The notes below the pieces were generated by a model. The model worked only from the letters and a program-made list of their open reading frames with translations. It was not told the origin of the DNA and searched no databases. Made by a program: the position numbers and the translations under genes. This document shows positions 48,059 to 56,785 of a DNA stretch of 64,000 nt, one piece after another. Positions within the stretch are counted from its first letter, which is position 1. Every line of letters starts with the position of its first letter. This stretch comes from Bordetella flabilis (GTDB lineage: Bacteria; Pseudomonadota; Gammaproteobacteria; Burkholderiales; Burkholderiaceae_B): positions 3,596,001 to 3,660,000 of the forward strand of contig NZ_CP016172.1 in NCBI RefSeq assembly GCF_001676725.1. The letters are read 5' to 3'.

Positions 48059-49195
48059 TCAGTCATCGACCCCTGCCGGCGGCTCACGACGGCGCGTTTT
48101 GAAAAAGCGCCACATCAACAGGGAGGCGTCCGGCCCCTGCCGGCTGTGAAAACGGATGCGGCCATCGCCGCCGCTCCAGGCATGACCCAGGCCGGGTATC
48201 TCGCAAAGCGTGACCATTGCGGAACGTCCGGCGGGCAGGTCGGTGCGCGAATACGCGCGCACCGTACCCACGGCGTAGTGCTGCGCCGGCGCGGCGCGAT
48301 CGAGCGGGACGCCATTGACCCAGGCCAGTTGTTCCATCAACTGCGTGCCGCTGCGCGGATCCACCACGGAGTCGCGTTCGCCCTGCAGGATGATGGCAGG
48401 CAAGCCGGGAAAGGCAACGTCTTGCGGGACCAGCGACGGCATGGCCTGCGCCGGCGCGCGCGCCGCGCCGTAACGCATGGCGCGCAGGCCTTCACTGGCG
48501 TTCTGCGCACTGCCCAGCACGGCGCCGGAATGCATGCCCAGCGCCGCGATCCATTCCGGATGACGCAAGGCAACCAGCGCCGCCATGCTGGCGCCGGCGG
48601 ACAGGCCGGCGATGTAGATGCGCGTGGTATCGACCTGGTGATCGATCGCCGTTTCGCGCACGATACCGGCGATGGCATCGGCCTCGGCATAACCGTGGGC
48701 CGGGTCGGGCTGATACCAATGCCAGCAGCGATGGCGCTGCCCCCGCTGCGATTGCTGGGGATAGACCAGCAGAAAGCCCTCCCGGTCCGCCAGGCGGTGC
48801 ATGCGCGTGCCGCACGCAAGATCGAGCGCGCCCTGTTCGCAGCCATGCAGCATGACCAGCATGGGGCTGCCCTTGGGCAAGCGGGGTGGGGTGTAAACGA
48901 AATATGACAGCCGTACCGGCCAGGCGCCGGGCAGCGGCGGTGTCCGATACACATGGCCCCGCCAGGTGCCCGCGAAAGCGCTGGGGTCGGGCGTGTACGG
49001 CGCGGCCGGGGCCAGCCCCCGGCGGCGCGCTGCCACCATGGCCGGCGCCGCGGGCTTCGCCTTGGCGCGCTTGGCCGGCTTGGCGGCGCCGCCCCCCAGC
49101 CCCGTAAATGGCATGCCCAGCCCCCACGCCGTCCGCTGCAGACGCGCCACTTTGCGGGCGGTCGAGAAAAACAGCGAGGACAGCTTTCTTTGCAT
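48059..49195 (-). CDS. PHB-depolymerase-type esterase
   Basis: A 378-residue alpha/beta hydrolase of the extracellular PHB depolymerase/feruloyl esterase family (catalytic domain type 1). Seen: SPMLVMLHGCEQ (oxyanion loop), the nucleophile elbow AGLSAGAS (Ser199), GERDSVVDPRSG (Asp) and GLGHAWSGG (His). A basic 60-residue N-terminus (KPAKRAKAKPAAPAMVAARRRG) precedes the catalytic domain and has no clear signal peptide, so location is uncertain; it may act on intracellular polyester granules. No substrate-binding domain is present. The start at 49195 has AGGTAA upstream. Confidence 0.87.
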   Translation of the reverse strand: MQRKLSSLFFSTARKVARLQRTAWGLGMPFTGLGGGAAKPAKRAKAKPAAPAMVAARRRGLAPAAPYTPDPSAFAGTWRGHVYRTPPLPGAWPVRLSYFVYTPPRLPKGSPMLVMLHGCEQGALDLACGTRMHRLADREGFLLVYPQQSQRGQRHRCWHWYQPDPAHGYAEADAIAGIVRETAIDHQVDTTRIYIAGLSAGASMAALVALRHPEWIAALGMHSGAVLGSAQNASEGLRAMRYGAARAPAQAMPSLVPQDVAFPGLPAIILQGERDSVVDPRSGTQLMEQLAWVNGVPLDRAAPAQHYAVGTVRAYSRTDLPAGRSAMVTLCEIPGLGHAWSGGDGRIRFHSRQGPDASLLMWRFFKTRRREPPAGVDD

Positions 49196-49372
49196 CGGTT
49201 TACCTGGGAGATTCGTGCATTCCGGAGCCTTCCAAAACAAATCGCCGGGGTGCTTGGAGGCGCGGCACGGCGCGCGGGATCCCAGGTATTGTGCGCTTTA
49301 TGCTGCGATGCAGCAACCGACATGGATGGGCACAGCGCTTGCGGCCCCCGCGCATTTGTTCGCGAACGGTCC

Positions 49373-50461
49373 ATGCCCATGCCCATATCGATACCGCAAG
49401 TCAGGAAAGGCCAGGTCCAGGAGAAACTATCGCGGGCCACCTTCCGCGAACGCTTCATGCGGCGCTTCTACGATCCCGCCTTCCGTGCCGAGGACGCCGC
49501 GCTCGACCGCCTGGAGGCCATCGCCTGGGACGCCTACCGCAACAGCCGCAAGGCGCCTGTAACGGTAAAAGCCGGCCCCGGCCATGCCGACCCCGACTAC
49601 GACCTGTCCACCGAATGGAAGGCCGCGGCGGAGCGCCTGCGGGAAGCGGCACGGCAGCAGGGACAGGCAACCACCCCCGCGCGGGTGCTGCTGATCGCCG
49701 GATCCTCCCGCAACGACGGCACCTGTCCGAGTGAGATGTCCAAGACCTGGCGCCTGACCGCGATCGCCCGCGAGGCATTGGCGCAGGCCGCAATCGAAAC
49801 GGACGTGCTCGACCTGAGCCGGCTCACCTCGGAATACGAGCGCGTCATCTACCCTTGCAAGGGCTGCGTGTCCACCGCCATGCCGCTCTGCCACTGGCCG
49901 TGCAGTTGCTACCCCAACCACTCGCTGGGGCAGGTCAACGACTGCATGAACGAAATCTACGAACGCTGGGTGCGCGCGCATGGCGTCATCCTGCTGACGC
50001 CGGTGTACTGGTACCAATCCCCCAGCCCGCTGAAACTGATGATCGACCGGTTGGTCTGCGCCGACGGCGGCAATCCGGACCCTTCCTCGACGTCCGGCAA
50101 GGACGCGTTGAAGGCGAAGGAAATCGAACTGGCCGGCTGGTCATACCCCAAGCACCTGGCCGGACGGGTCTACGGCCTGGTGGTCCATGGCGACGTGGCG
50201 GGCATCGAAGGCACGCGCCGGGCCTTGAGCGATTGGCTGGACTGGATGGGCCTGATCGACGCGGGCGCCAGCGCCCGGCTGGACCGCTATATCGGCTATT
50301 ACCGTCCGTATGCCACCAGCCATGACGAACTGGACGCCGACGAGGCGCTGCACGAGGAGGTACGCAATGTCGCGCGGGCGGTGGCTGCTGCGGTGGGGGA
50401 TGTACGCGCGGGCCGTCTGCGCCGGCCCGATCAGGGGCTGCGAGATCCACGGCCGAAGTGA
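49373..50461 (+). CDS. Flavodoxin-fold oxidoreductase with a compact cysteine cluster
   Basis: A 362-residue protein, almost twice the length of an ordinary NADPH-dependent FMN reductase. The flavodoxin-like core begins at about residue 103 (ARVLLIAGSSRNDGT, FMN phosphate loop) and includes VILLTPVYWYQSPSPLKLMIDR, the typical flavin-ring segment. Between them is a cysteine cluster: Cys162-x2-Cys165-x7-Cys173-x3-Cys177-x-Cys179, more like iron-sulfur flavoproteins than WrbA. About 100 N-terminal residues form a separate helical, charged extension, and the C-terminus adds about 30. The electron partner and substrate are unknown. The start could also be at 49322 or 49379. Confidence 0.8.
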   Translation: MPMPISIPQVRKGQVQEKLSRATFRERFMRRFYDPAFRAEDAALDRLEAIAWDAYRNSRKAPVTVKAGPGHADPDYDLSTEWKAAAERLREAARQQGQATTPARVLLIAGSSRNDGTCPSEMSKTWRLTAIAREALAQAAIETDVLDLSRLTSEYERVIYPCKGCVSTAMPLCHWPCSCYPNHSLGQVNDCMNEIYERWVRAHGVILLTPVYWYQSPSPLKLMIDRLVCADGGNPDPSSTSGKDALKAKEIELAGWSYPKHLAGRVYGLVVHGDVAGIEGTRRALSDWLDWMGLIDAGASARLDRYIGYYRPYATSHDELDADEALHEEVRNVARAVAAAVGDVRAGRLRRPDQGLRDPRPK

Positions 50462-50494
50462 AGGTGAGTGGCCGCGGATCGCCGCAGGGGTTGG

Positions 50495-51028
50495 TTATTG
50501 GCGCGGCATGCTGCCGTACGGGGCAGGCGCCGGCGTGCCGTAGGGAGCGGCACCGGCTGGCGGCACCGCGGGCGGCGGCGCCAGCGGCGCAGGGGGTGCG
50601 GCATAGCCCGGGGACTGGTTATAGCCGGGGCTGGCGCCGGGTGTCCCGGCCGGCACTTGAATGACCGTCTCGCGCAGGATGCCGCCGCCCGCCACGCTGC
50701 CCTGCACCGTGGTATTGGCCTGGCCCGACATCTGGATCATGCAATCCTGCCTCTGCGCCGCCGGCAAGGCATCGCAGCGCGCCATGGCGTTGCGTCGGGC
50801 GTCGGCAGGGTTGCTCAGTCCGTTGCGGCGGCGTTCGACCAGCGACGCGCCGGCCTCCCGCATGCACGTGGCCTGGTCCTGTCCCGAGCTTCCGCTCTTG
50901 CAACGCGCCACGTCTTCGCGATACTGGGCGTCCGTACCGGACGCCGCCAGGGACGTCGATGCGGCGCCCAGCATACCCGCGGCGCAGAACGCCAGACCGA
51001 TGGCAGACAATTTCAACTGATGCGTCAT
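50495..51028 (-). CDS. Exported protein with conserved cysteines and Pro-rich tail
   Basis: A 177-residue secreted protein: signal peptide about 1-28 (ending SLAASG), then a helical domain with four cysteines in a spaced pattern (VARCKSG, ATCMREAG, ARCDALP, QDCMIQ), suggesting two helix-hairpin disulfides, and a final 50 residues rich in Pro, Ala and Gly. No enzyme motif. It is probably periplasmic or surface associated. The start at 51028 has a strong GGAGG site. I do not recognise a named family; similar proteins occur in Bordetella and Achromobacter as conserved hypotheticals. Confidence 0.82.
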   Translation of the reverse strand: MTHQLKLSAIGLAFCAAGMLGAASTSLAASGTDAQYREDVARCKSGSSGQDQATCMREAGASLVERRRNGLSNPADARRNAMARCDALPAAQRQDCMIQMSGQANTTVQGSVAGGGILRETVIQVPAGTPGASPGYNQSPGYAAPPAPLAPPPAVPPAGAAPYGTPAPAPYGSMPRQ

Positions 51029-51141
51029 GCTTGACCTCCAAAGTCGGGATGGCCACCCCCGTGGTGGCACGGTTCATCAAGTCCATGGATCAGCAAGCGC
51101 CGTACCCATCGCGGCGCGTTGATCGGCGCGCGGGACGCGCA

Positions 51142-51906
51142 TCAGGCCTGCGGCGGCTGGCCATTGGACGCCGTCAGGCCGCCGTCCACCGGCAGGTTGA
51201 CGCCCGTGACGAAACGCGCGTCGTCGCTGGCGAGGAAAGCGATGACGGCGGCGATTTCCTCCGGCTCGGCACCGCGTCCCATGGGGATACGCTCGGCAAA
51301 CTTCGCCATGAGTTCGCGGTTCCCGTACATTTCCTCCGTCAGGTCGGTACGGGTCAGGCTGGGACAGACCGCGTTGATGCGGATCCCGTCGCGCGCGTGA
51401 TCCATGGCCAGCGCGCGGGTGAAGTTGGTGACTGCGCCCTTGGCGGCGTTATAGAAGCTCAGCCCCCAGTCACCCCCCAGGCCCGAAACCGACGACACGT
51501 TGATCACCGACCCACGGGTCTTGGCCAATTCGGGGATGGCGGCACGGCAACCATGGAACACGCCGTCCACATCGATGGCCATCACCTTGCGCCAATCGTC
51601 CGGGCTGGCTTCGGTGATCTTGCCCTCCGGGGCGACACCCGCGTTGTTGACCATGACATGCAAGGCGCCGAAACGGTCCACCGCCGCGCGTACCAGGCCT
51701 TGCACGGCCTCCATTTGCGCCACGTCGGTCACATGGACCAGCGCCCGGCCTGCGGGCAGCGACTCGGCGACCTTGCGCAATTTCTCTTCCGTGCGGCCGG
51801 CGAGCACCACGCTGGCGCCCTCCTCGGCGAAACGGCGCGCGGTCGCGGCGCCTATGCCGGATCCTGCGCCCGTGACGATGACGACCTTGCCGGTAAAGCG
51901 ATTCAT
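51142..51906 (-). CDS. SDR family oxidoreductase
   Basis: A 254-residue classical short-chain dehydrogenase: TGAGSGIG (12-19), NNAG in the fourth strand, INVSSVSG (active-site Ser), YNAAK (Tyr, Lys), and the C-terminal NLPVDGGLTASNG. Arg after the second strand (AGRTEEKL) suggests NADP preference. It resembles 3-oxoacyl-ACP reductase/cyclohexanol-dehydrogenase-like enzymes; substrate unknown. The start at 51906 has GGGAG upstream. It lies directly downstream of the DHA2 pump gene on the same strand, 130 bases away, so co-transcription is possible. Confidence 0.88.
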   Translation of the reverse strand: MNRFTGKVVIVTGAGSGIGAATARRFAEEGASVVLAGRTEEKLRKVAESLPAGRALVHVTDVAQMEAVQGLVRAAVDRFGALHVMVNNAGVAPEGKITEASPDDWRKVMAIDVDGVFHGCRAAIPELAKTRGSVINVSSVSGLGGDWGLSFYNAAKGAVTNFTRALAMDHARDGIRINAVCPSLTRTDLTEEMYGNRELMAKFAERIPMGRGAEPEEIAAVIAFLASDDARFVTGVNLPVDGGLTASNGQPPQA

Positions 51907-52036
51907 GGCTGAACTCCCGCTGGCTGGCGGCGCGGCCTGGCGCTGGCCCGGACGGCCGCCTGGATGGACAAGGCGCACCCAGCCGCAAGCGGCATACCGG
52001 CAAGGCCGGCAACGCACAGGTCCGTGCCGTGGGCGA

Positions 52037-53407
52037 TCAGGCGCGCCGGTGCGCGGCCTGCGGTTCCAGGCGCCGGAACACCAGCGTCGACAGCAGCGTG
52101 ATGGCGCCCACGCACACGAAGGTCAGGCGAAAACCCATGGCGTCCGCTCGGGAGCCGTGGGAAAAGAGCCCAACCAGGCCGCCGCTCACGCTGACGCCCA
52201 GGCTCAGGGCCAGCATCTGCACCATGGAGAACAGGCTATTGCCGCTGCCGGCGTCCTCGACGCTCAAGCCTTTCAGCGTGACGCTGTTCATCGCGGCGTA
52301 CTGCATCGAGTTGGCCGCGCCAAACACCAGCAATTGCACGATCTGGATCGCCGTGGGCCAGCCGGGCGCGATGGCCGCGAAAGACATGATGGACACGCCG
52401 ACCACGATCGTGTTGACAGACAGGAAAGCTTCATATCCGACGCGGCGGACCAGCGGCGCCACCCAGCGCTTGGACAGCAGCGCGGCCAGCGCGACGGGGA
52501 ACATCATGAGCCCGGCATGGAAGGGCTCGTAGCCCAGTTGCAACTGCAGCAGCAGGGGCAACAGGAAGGCCACGCCGCTGCTGCCGATGCGGGATACCAG
52601 GTTGCCCACCAGGCCGACGCTGAAGGTGGCGTCGCGAAACAGCGCCAGCTTGAACAGCGGCCGCGGACGGCGGCGCGCATGCGCGATGTACAGCAGCACC
52701 ATCGCCGCGCTCACCGCGACGAGGCCCAGGCTGTAGGCGGCCCGGTGCGTGTCCCCGGTGCCCTCCATCGCCAGCGAGAAAGCCGCCATGCAGGCCGAGA
52801 GCAGCGTGAAGCCGGCAACGTCGAACGCCGGCGTGGTCAGCAGCGCGTTGGGCGCGATGTAGAGGCGTACGGCCACCAGGCCCAGGATGCCGATGGGCAG
52901 ATTGATCAGGAAAATCCAATGCCAGCTCAAGGCCTGGACCAGCCATCCGCCCGTCATGGGGCCGATGAGCGGACCCACCTGACCCGCGACGGAAATCGCC
53001 GCCAGCGCGGCGATGTAGTCTTCCCCGCGCATGGTGCGCAGAATGGACAGGCGTCCGATGGGCAGCAGCATGGAGCCGCCCATGCCCTGTATCACGCGGG
53101 CGATCACCAGCTGCGACAGCGTGGTCGACACGGCGCAGAACAGCGAGCCCAGCACGAAGACAAGGATGGAGGCGAAGTACACGCGCCGCGTGCCGAAACG
53201 GTCGGCGAGCCATCCCGACGCCGGCGTCAGCATCGCCATGGCCAGCGAATAAGCCACCACGACGGGCCGCATCGCCAGCGGCGCTTCGCCCAGGCTGTGC
53301 GCCATGGCCGGCAAGGCCGTATTGACGATGGTGGTATCCAGCGACTGCATGAAAAAGCCCGCGGCCACCACCCCGAGCATGCCGCGCTGCGAAGAACTCT
53401 GCTTCAT
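52037..53407 (-). CDS. DHA2-type MFS multidrug transporter (MdtD-like)
   Basis: A 456-residue transporter with 14 predicted segments: FMQSLDTTIVNTALPAMAHSLG (motif D1 of the DHA2 family), GWLADRFGTRRVYF (motif A), VIQGMGGSMLLPIGRLSILR (motif B), and GPLIGPMTGGWLVQALSWHWIFLINLPIG (motif C), as in EmrB and MdtD. It exports hydrophobic compounds by proton antiport; no EmrA partner lies adjacent, which fits MdtD. The 192-base gap upstream separates it from a divergent gene of unusual type. Confidence 0.9.
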   Translation of the reverse strand: MKQSSSQRGMLGVVAAGFFMQSLDTTIVNTALPAMAHSLGEAPLAMRPVVVAYSLAMAMLTPASGWLADRFGTRRVYFASILVFVLGSLFCAVSTTLSQLVIARVIQGMGGSMLLPIGRLSILRTMRGEDYIAALAAISVAGQVGPLIGPMTGGWLVQALSWHWIFLINLPIGILGLVAVRLYIAPNALLTTPAFDVAGFTLLSACMAAFSLAMEGTGDTHRAAYSLGLVAVSAAMVLLYIAHARRRPRPLFKLALFRDATFSVGLVGNLVSRIGSSGVAFLLPLLLQLQLGYEPFHAGLMMFPVALAALLSKRWVAPLVRRVGYEAFLSVNTIVVGVSIMSFAAIAPGWPTAIQIVQLLVFGAANSMQYAAMNSVTLKGLSVEDAGSGNSLFSMVQMLALSLGVSVSGGLVGLFSHGSRADAMGFRLTFVCVGAITLLSTLVFRRLEPQAAHRRA

Positions 53408-53599
53408 TTCCCCTTCCCATGGCGCGGCCTGCCCACCTCAGGAAGCGGCGCCGTGCCGGACGACCGCCGGAATCATAGGCCGATCGCCTATGATCGCGAA
53501 ATCCGCCGCGGCGAAGACAAGGCACAGTCCATTGCGGCCGGCGGAATTCAGCATTTCGTCAGCAAATATCGCCATCGCGGCCGCCTGGGGAGCCTGTTC

Positions 53600-54751
53600 G
53601 TGAATCGCATTACGCCGCTTGCCGCGCGCCCGCATATCGCCGGTGTGCATCTCTTCAGTTGCCCTGTGGACGACCATGCCGCATCGATGCGCCGGACGAT
53701 GGATTACCTGGCCGGCCTGGGCCTGGCCGACCTGGTGGCCACGGCCAGCTGGCAGGAGACGTCAGGCCCGGTGGCGGGATTTCGCCTGACCGACGCGGCC
53801 GCCGCGCAGTGGACCCCCGACCACGACACCACCGGGCTGGCCGAGGCCCTGGACGCGCGCTACGCGGATCGCGCACGCAACATGGAACGCGAGGTCGTGC
53901 TGGCCATGTTGGCAGCGCCCGTGCCCTTCCGCTATCCCAGCCACGACGAATTCGAGTCGGCGGTTCGTATCAAGCTGAACATCGTGCAGGCCGCGTGCCG
54001 CACCGAACTGGCCTTCGATACCGAGCACGCCGAACGGCCGGAAGACTACTGGACCTACGACGAGGCACGGGGCTTCACGATCCTGCCCGGCAAGTCGCTG
54101 ATCGAAGGCCTGGTCAAGGCGACGCAGCCGCGGGCCTCGGGCAAGCTGTATTCCTTTTCCTGCTATCGCGCCACGGAGTACGTGACGCTGCTGGGTATCG
54201 CTCAGGAATTGGCGCGCTGCAACCCCGAACTGCTTGCGCAGCTGCAACGGCACTGGGAAACGCGCGCCATCATGTCGGGCCTGTTCCACGACGTGTTCCT
54301 GCGCGAATACGGGTCCATGGAGGAACCGCTGCCGCCGCGGTTCTACGTGCCGGGGGACCGGCTGTGGTTTCGAAACCCCGACGAACGTTCGTCCAACGTC
54401 GAAGGCTTCGAGGGTTCATGGGTGTTCTACCTGGGCCGCGGAATGTTCAACAATTTCTGGAAGCACGAGCAGCCCTTCAGCCTGACGGCGAAGTGCGTGG
54501 AGATATACCACTGGCGCGACGGCGTCCACACCGACGAGCGCGGCATCCTGCGGCTGGACGAGACACGGGTGGAAGCCCGTGTGCGCGCGACCATGGCCGA
54601 CCCCGCTGAAGTCGACCGCATCCTGAAGAAGATGGTGCGTTTGCGCGAGCCTCGCGGGGTCTATGTGGACGGCGGCTGCATCGACACCACGCGCGAATGC
54701 GTGCGGTGGGTCAGGCCCGGGACCACGGACCTGGTGCTGCCGCCGCTATAG
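53600..54751 (+). CDS. Protein resembling Bacillus spore-coat transglutaminase Tgl
   Basis: A 383-residue soluble protein of no obvious proteobacterial family. Its middle and end resemble what I recall of B. subtilis Tgl: a PVPFRYPSHDEFESAVRIKLNIV helix region (108-130), then YSFSCYRATEYV (Cys188, where Tgl has its catalytic Cys in ECATA), and VPGDRLWFRNPDE with GFEGSWVFYLG (Glu271, where Tgl has an active-site Glu). The residue matching the Tgl His appears to be Asn284. The N-terminal 100 and last 90 residues are extra. The GTG start at 53600 has GGGGAG eight bases upstream; the frame is open much further up through the antisense of the pump gene. The match is from memory. Confidence 0.7.
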   Translation: MNRITPLAARPHIAGVHLFSCPVDDHAASMRRTMDYLAGLGLADLVATASWQETSGPVAGFRLTDAAAAQWTPDHDTTGLAEALDARYADRARNMEREVVLAMLAAPVPFRYPSHDEFESAVRIKLNIVQAACRTELAFDTEHAERPEDYWTYDEARGFTILPGKSLIEGLVKATQPRASGKLYSFSCYRATEYVTLLGIAQELARCNPELLAQLQRHWETRAIMSGLFHDVFLREYGSMEEPLPPRFYVPGDRLWFRNPDERSSNVEGFEGSWVFYLGRGMFNNFWKHEQPFSLTAKCVEIYHWRDGVHTDERGILRLDETRVEARVRATMADPAEVDRILKKMVRLREPRGVYVDGGCIDTTRECVRWVRPGTTDLVLPPL

Positions 54752-54762
54752 CGGCGTCCGGG

Positions 54763-56100
54763 TCAGGGATTCTGCAGGGCGCTGAAGATTTTGTAGCCCA
54801 CGCGGCCGTCCTGGGGCAGGCCCAGGCGTTGCTGTTCCGCTGCCACGGCCTGGCGCGTCTTGCTGCCCGGAATGCCGTCGGGCGTGCCGACGTCGTAACC
54901 GCGCGCGGCCAGCAGCCCCTGCAAGGTCTTGATCTGCGCTCGCGAAAGCCCGGGATCGTCCGTGGGCCAGGCCGTGAGCAGGCCCGCATCGCCCCGGAGC
55001 CGGTTCGTCAACAGGCTGACCGCCAGCGCGTATTTATGCGACTGGTTGTAGTGCAGGATCGCGTCGAAGTTGCGGGTGGCCAGAAATACCGGCCCTTGCG
55101 ATCCCGTTGGCGCGAACAGGTAGGCGGACACCGACTCCCATGGCTGCGCCATCGGCACGCTGTTCAGCGGCGTGCCGTCCGCGCGTGTCACGCCGTCGCC
55201 CGCCCACTGCGATAGCGGACGCTTGTCGTCGCGGTTCATGTATTCGGCATCCGGCGATGCCGGCATGGTTGCCGCCAAGGCGGGGGGCACGCGCACTTCG
55301 ATCACCGCCGGCAGGCCGCGCGTCCACGTCGCCCGGCGCTTGAGCAGGTGGTTCGCCGTCGACGCCAGCGCGTCCGGCAGCGACCCATACAGATCGATCC
55401 GGCCGTCGCCATCGCCGTCCGCGGCAAGCTCGTAGAACGAGGTCGGGATGAATTGCGTCATGCCAAAAGCGCCGCTCCACGAGCCGATGAAGGTCTCGCG
55501 CGTGACCGTGCCGTCGCGCAGGAGGCGCACGGAGGCGTAGACGTTCTTGACCCATAGCGGCTTTTGCTCGGTGCATGCCCGCGTCAGCCACGCATTCAGG
55601 ACGTCCACCTTGCCCAGTTGAGCGCCGAAATTCGTTTCGATGCCGAATATGGCGACCAGCGGCTCGCTGTCCACCCGGTATTTATCGTCGATAGCGTCGA
55701 GCGCCGTCCGCGATTTCTCCAGCACCGCCCTGCCCTCGGTCACGCGCTGGTCGTCGACGGTCTTGGCGATGTAATCCCACCACGTTTCCTTGCCCTCGGG
55801 CTGGGCCTTGGCCGCCGCCACGGTGGTGGCAAGCAGCTTCGAGCCCTGCGTATAACGGTCGAAATCGGCCACGCTGACACCGTTGGCCGGCGCCGAGGTG
55901 CGCAGCGTCGCCAGGCACTGCGCCGGGTCGGCATCCTGCTCGGCGGGCTGCGCCAGTGCGGAGGGCGTGGCGGGCGCCGCCGTGGTGGCGGCCGGCTGGG
56001 CGCATCCCGCGCTGCCGATGCCGGCCAGTACGAGGGCCGGCAGCCAGCGCGCCAGGGCGCGCGAACGATGATCGATATCCCGAAGAGAATGAAAGCGCAT
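54763..56100 (-). CDS. Lytic murein transglycosylase (MltB family) with peptidoglycan-binding domain
   Basis: A 445-residue lipoprotein-type lytic transglycosylase: signal peptide with Cys33 (GSAGC; the -3 residue is Ser, so the lipobox is imperfect), catalytic IFGIETNFG (Glu155), SGAFGMTQFIPTSF, DGDGRIDLYGS (Ca-binding-like loop), and RNFDAILHYNQSHKYALAV typical of the MltB fold. Residues about 380-440 form a peptidoglycan-binding-1 domain (IKTLQGLLAARGYDVGTPDGIPGSKTRQAV). It cleaves the glycan backbone to 1,6-anhydro-muropeptides, which feed recycling with LdcA. Located in the periplasm or attached to the outer membrane. Confidence 0.93.
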   Translation of the reverse strand: MRFHSLRDIDHRSRALARWLPALVLAGIGSAGCAQPAATTAAPATPSALAQPAEQDADPAQCLATLRTSAPANGVSVADFDRYTQGSKLLATTVAAAKAQPEGKETWWDYIAKTVDDQRVTEGRAVLEKSRTALDAIDDKYRVDSEPLVAIFGIETNFGAQLGKVDVLNAWLTRACTEQKPLWVKNVYASVRLLRDGTVTRETFIGSWSGAFGMTQFIPTSFYELAADGDGDGRIDLYGSLPDALASTANHLLKRRATWTRGLPAVIEVRVPPALAATMPASPDAEYMNRDDKRPLSQWAGDGVTRADGTPLNSVPMAQPWESVSAYLFAPTGSQGPVFLATRNFDAILHYNQSHKYALAVSLLTNRLRGDAGLLTAWPTDDPGLSRAQIKTLQGLLAARGYDVGTPDGIPGSKTRQAVAAEQQRLGLPQDGRVGYKIFSALQNP

Positions 56101-56264
56101 GTGCGGATAAGCCTGAAACGGTTGGACAGGCTATGGTAACGTGCGCCGCCCGCGGTGCGCCGCGCACGCGCCCCCGCGAGCGGCACCACGCCAGTGGACC
56201 CGATACGCGAAGAGGTCGAGCGGCCCGGGGGCGAAGCGCGCCGGGAGAGGCGCCGGGCAGCGGC

Positions 56265-56777
56265 TCAGGCGGGACGCGGCGCCAACCTGGCTATCACTTC
56301 GGCATGTGCGGGGAACTCGGCCGCGAGCCGGTCCGCATCGGCCAGTTCGAAGTCGCTGAACTCGAACCCGGGCGCCACCGTGCAGCCCGCCAGCGTGTAG
56401 CGGTCGGCCGATACACGTTCAGCCGCGAACCAGCACTGCGCCGGCACCACCGCCTGGAATACGGCCTCCGGGTCCTCGATGGCGTTGCCCAGGCGATGCG
56501 TCGTCAAGCCGCCCCGCGGGTCCAGTATATGTATCAGCAGCGATCCACCCGCATAGAAATGCCAGACCTCGTCGGAGCGGATACGGTGCCAGGCCGAGTA
56601 GGCCTGTTCGCTCAGCATGTAGTAGATCGCCGTGCTGGCGGTACGGGTCACGCCCCATGCGGGCCGCAGGAGCGTCTCGGAGGCCCGATAGGTCTCGCGG
56701 TAATAACCGCCTTCCGGATGCGGCTGCAGGCCCAGGCGTTCCACCAGGCGGGCGGCGATGGTGCGATCGATGTCCAT
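56265..56777 (-). CDS. Cupin protein of the DUF985 family
   Basis: A 170-residue single-domain cupin: LGLQPHPEGGYYRETYR (family start), IYYMLSEQAYSAWHRIRSDEVWHFYAGGSLLIHIL (the cupin core), and VVPAQCWFAAE, VAPGFEFSDFEL in the second half. DUF985 members are small, soluble and of unknown enzymatic role; some are called sugar-binding. Conserved His/Glu for metal binding seem present. The ATG at 56777 follows the GNAT stop by eight bases, so the two are one operon. Confidence 0.9.
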   Translation of the reverse strand: MDIDRTIAARLVERLGLQPHPEGGYYRETYRASETLLRPAWGVTRTASTAIYYMLSEQAYSAWHRIRSDEVWHFYAGGSLLIHILDPRGGLTTHRLGNAIEDPEAVFQAVVPAQCWFAAERVSADRYTLAGCTVAPGFEFSDFELADADRLAAEFPAHAEVIARLAPRPA

Positions 56778-56785
56778 GGCAGCCC

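Noticed and set aside
51500..53599. Upstream 700 codons of the frame that ends with the Tgl-like gene
   Set aside because: It is antisense to the SDR and DHA2 pump genes; the translation is low complexity (His/Gln/Arg rich). A GTG with a good ribosome site at 53600 marks the real gene.
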